Part shown: positions 7,068-7,913 of the stretch, piece by piece
Numbering within the stretch: the stretch's first letter is position 1
How the letters are laid out: each line of letters opens with the position of its first letter
From: an uncultured Porphyromonadaceae bacterium
GTDB taxonomy: Bacteria; Bacteroidota; Bacteroidia; Bacteroidales; Muribaculaceae
Assembly: GCA_905212215.1 (NCBI GenBank)
Contig: CAJMDR010000079.1
Coordinates: 1 to 7,913 of the forward strand
Reading direction: 5' to 3'
DNA: 7,913 nt
Program-made: the position numbers and the translations under genes
Notes under the pieces: model-generated
Databases searched by the model: none
Seen by the model: only the letters and a program-made list of their open reading frames with translations
What the model was told of the DNA's origin: nothing

Positions 7068-7110
7068 TTTTTAGACAGAAAGACAAAAAGGCAGATTAGA
7101 CAGGAGGACA
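7068..7110. repeat. AGACA/GGACA-type repeat in the intergenic gap
   Basis: On the plus strand the tract consists of short related units: tttttagacag (7068-7078), aaagacaaaaa (7079-7089), ggcagatt, then agacaggaggaca (7098-7110). The first and last words also occur in the insert within the downstream aminotransferase gene, where they are 17 nt closer together. It lies 15 nt upstream of the aminotransferase ATG. I recall similar purine-rich tracts near Bacteroides polysaccharide genes but cannot verify that here. Confidence 0.6.
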
Positions 7111-7159
7111 ACTTTAATGATAGGAGAGCGGTAGTAGCGGGAGAATAATTTTTGTCTTT
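7079..7159. repeat. 11-nt perfect inverted repeat flanking the centre of the intergenic gap
   Basis: aaagacaaaaa at 7079-7089 is the exact reverse complement of tttttgtcttt at 7149-7159, with a 59-nt spacer. The arms are AT-rich and do not extend further, and the spacer is too long for a classical intrinsic terminator. It could be chance within low-complexity sequence, a protein-binding site or a weak mRNA structure. The rest of the 7054-7208 gap has no convincing -33 TTTG / -7 TAnnTTTG pair. Confidence 0.4.
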
Positions 7160-7208
7160 ATGTTTTTATGTCCAAAGTGGTGCGGGGAGCAAGACAAAGC
7201 AAAGCCCA

Positions 7209-7820
7209 TTAGATAATTTCATTGTCATACTTCATTCTGCGTCCGAGGATGGTGCAGAAAATCATTTCAATGTCTTTGAGGAAGGAGTAATGATGAAGAT
7301 AATAGAGGTTGATGCGGACTTTGTCGGGAAATATCACCTCGTCGTTATATTTCTGCGGGTCAGACTGTTTTGCGAGCACATCTTCTTCATCGCGATATTT
7401 CAATGATGCAGGTCCTGTGATGCCGGGACGAAGTTTCAATACTTCGCGGTCTTTCCCTTTCAACTGGTCAGCATAACCGGGCACATCGGGGCGAGGACCG
7501 ACGAAACTCATGTCTCCGATAAGAACATTCCAAAGTTCCGGTAGCTCATCAAGCTTGTAATGACGCAGTTTCGCTCCGAGTGGCGTAATTCTGCTCTCAC
7601 CCGCCACCGACACCGACGAACCGCCATGCCCAACCGTCATTGACCGGAACTTATACATCGTGAACAGCCACCCATATTGTCCCACACGTTTCTGCTTAAA
7701 AATCACCGGACCATCTGGCATTTTCACCTTGATAAGAATAGCCACAACCAACAATACCGGCCACAAAACCAACAGCCCGATGAATGCCACCAGCCTGTCA
7801 AAGAGATATTTGAGGGTCAT
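7209..7820 (-). CDS. PglC-type initiating sugar transferase (small monotopic phosphoglycosyl transferase)
   Basis: This 203-residue enzyme belongs to the bacterial sugar transferase family, which transfers a phospho-sugar from a UDP-sugar to undecaprenyl phosphate to start a capsule, O-antigen or glycoprotein glycan. A hydrophobic N-terminal re-entrant helix spans about residues 9-31 (VAFIGLLVLWPVLLVVAILI) with a central proline at 21. It is followed by PVIFKQKRVGQYGWLFTMYKFRSM (38-61), the family's amphipathic and basic segment. The catalytic Asp-Glu pair is Asp91-Glu92 in KLDELPELWNVLIGDMSFVGPRP (89-111), and LRPGITGPASLKYRDEE (130-146) is the second conserved block. The size matches PglC/WcfS-like enzymes without the large N-terminal membrane domain of WbaP/WcaJ types. 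The ATG directly follows the upstream stop codon with no gap. Pairing with the downstream aminotransferase suggests its substrate is an amino-deoxy UDP-HexNAc. Confidence 0.94.
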   Translation of the reverse strand: MTLKYLFDRLVAFIGLLVLWPVLLVVAILIKVKMPDGPVIFKQKRVGQYGWLFTMYKFRSMTVGHGGSSVSVAGESRITPLGAKLRHYKLDELPELWNVLIGDMSFVGPRPDVPGYADQLKGKDREVLKLRPGITGPASLKYRDEEDVLAKQSDPQKYNDEVIFPDKVRINLYYLHHYSFLKDIEMIFCTILGRRMKYDNEII

Positions 7821-7913
7821 TTAAATGTATTCAGTATAGTCTTTCTCTGTATCAAAAATTTCGGCATGGACCGCAGCTTGACGCTGCTTTAATGGAGGCA
7901 TCTTCATATAATC
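7821..7913 (-). CDS. C-terminal 30 codons of an unidentified gene, 5' end beyond the window
   Basis: Reading the minus strand from the right edge in the frame that ends with TAA at 7821-7823 gives 30 open codons: DYMKMPPLKQRQAAVHAEIF, then DTEKDYTEYI. The stop abuts the ATG of the phosphoglycosyl transferase, which is the packing expected of a preceding gene in the same operon. The YMKMPP..(K/E)QR...H pattern is reminiscent of the C-termini of LicD-like phosphotransferases found in polysaccharide loci, but 30 residues are too few to name it. A chance open frame of this length cannot be excluded; the codon composition and position favour a real gene. Confidence 0.6.
   Translation of the reverse strand, partial: DYMKMPPLKQRQAAVHAEIFDTEKDYTEYI

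Noticed and set aside
6310..7099. Two plus-strand open frames (6310-6753 and 6593-7099)
   Set aside because: Both are antisense to the aminotransferase; the second even includes the repeat insert. Composition is that of a mirrored coding strand, with no motif.
7054..7110. CRISPR or tandem-repeat array
   Set aside because: The units are short, unequal and lack regular spacers; it is a low-complexity repeat tract only.
7079..7159. Intrinsic terminator after the phosphoglycosyl transferase
   Set aside because: The inverted arms are AT-rich and separated by 59 nt, without a GC-rich stem followed by a U tract.

Overview
The window looks like Bacteroidales chromosome, most likely Bacteroides or Phocaeicola. 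This rests on family resemblance: the dihydroorotase has the DDQVHFREPG form I recall from Porphyromonas and Bacteroides, a conserved 'HIFNPE' ATP-grasp-like protein of this order lies next to it, and clear Shine-Dalgarno sequences are absent. No database search was possible, so genus is inference. All ten genes lie on the minus strand, so the window reads right to left as one tightly packed series.

Right part (7913 to about 5848), the tail of a surface-polysaccharide locus. It holds the last 30 codons of an unidentified gene, then a PglC-type membrane phosphoglycosyl transferase that would start glycan assembly on undecaprenyl phosphate. A 155-nt gap rich in AGACA/GGACA words follows, and then a DegT/PglE-type sugar aminotransferase. 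The aminotransferase carries an unusual insert of about 20 residues. Its DNA shares exact 10- and 11-mers with the gap, which suggests a small repeat element inside an open reading frame.

Left part (5804 to 1), a compact mostly housekeeping run: a DUF2156 acyltransferase-like protein, a polyprenol-phosphate mannose synthase-type GT2, dihydroorotase (pyrC), an orphan ATP-grasp-like protein, a Rossmann/DUF2520 protein, a KdsC-type KDO-8-phosphate phosphatase, and a Maf nucleotide pyrophosphatase cut by the left edge. From the GT2 gene to kdsC the genes overlap by 4 to 11 nt or are 4 nt apart, so they are probably translated in a coupled way. The themes are envelope glycan precursors (KDO, lipid-linked mannose), pyrimidine synthesis and nucleotide clean-up.

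There is no gene-free stretch above 300 nt, no tRNA or rRNA, no CRISPR array and no insertion sequence. I do not see a new multi-gene defence or mobile system. The points most worth a second look are the repeat-derived insert in the aminotransferase, the ATP-grasp-like orphan (visibly more AT-rich than pyrC), and the Q-for-H replacement in the dihydroorotase metal motif.
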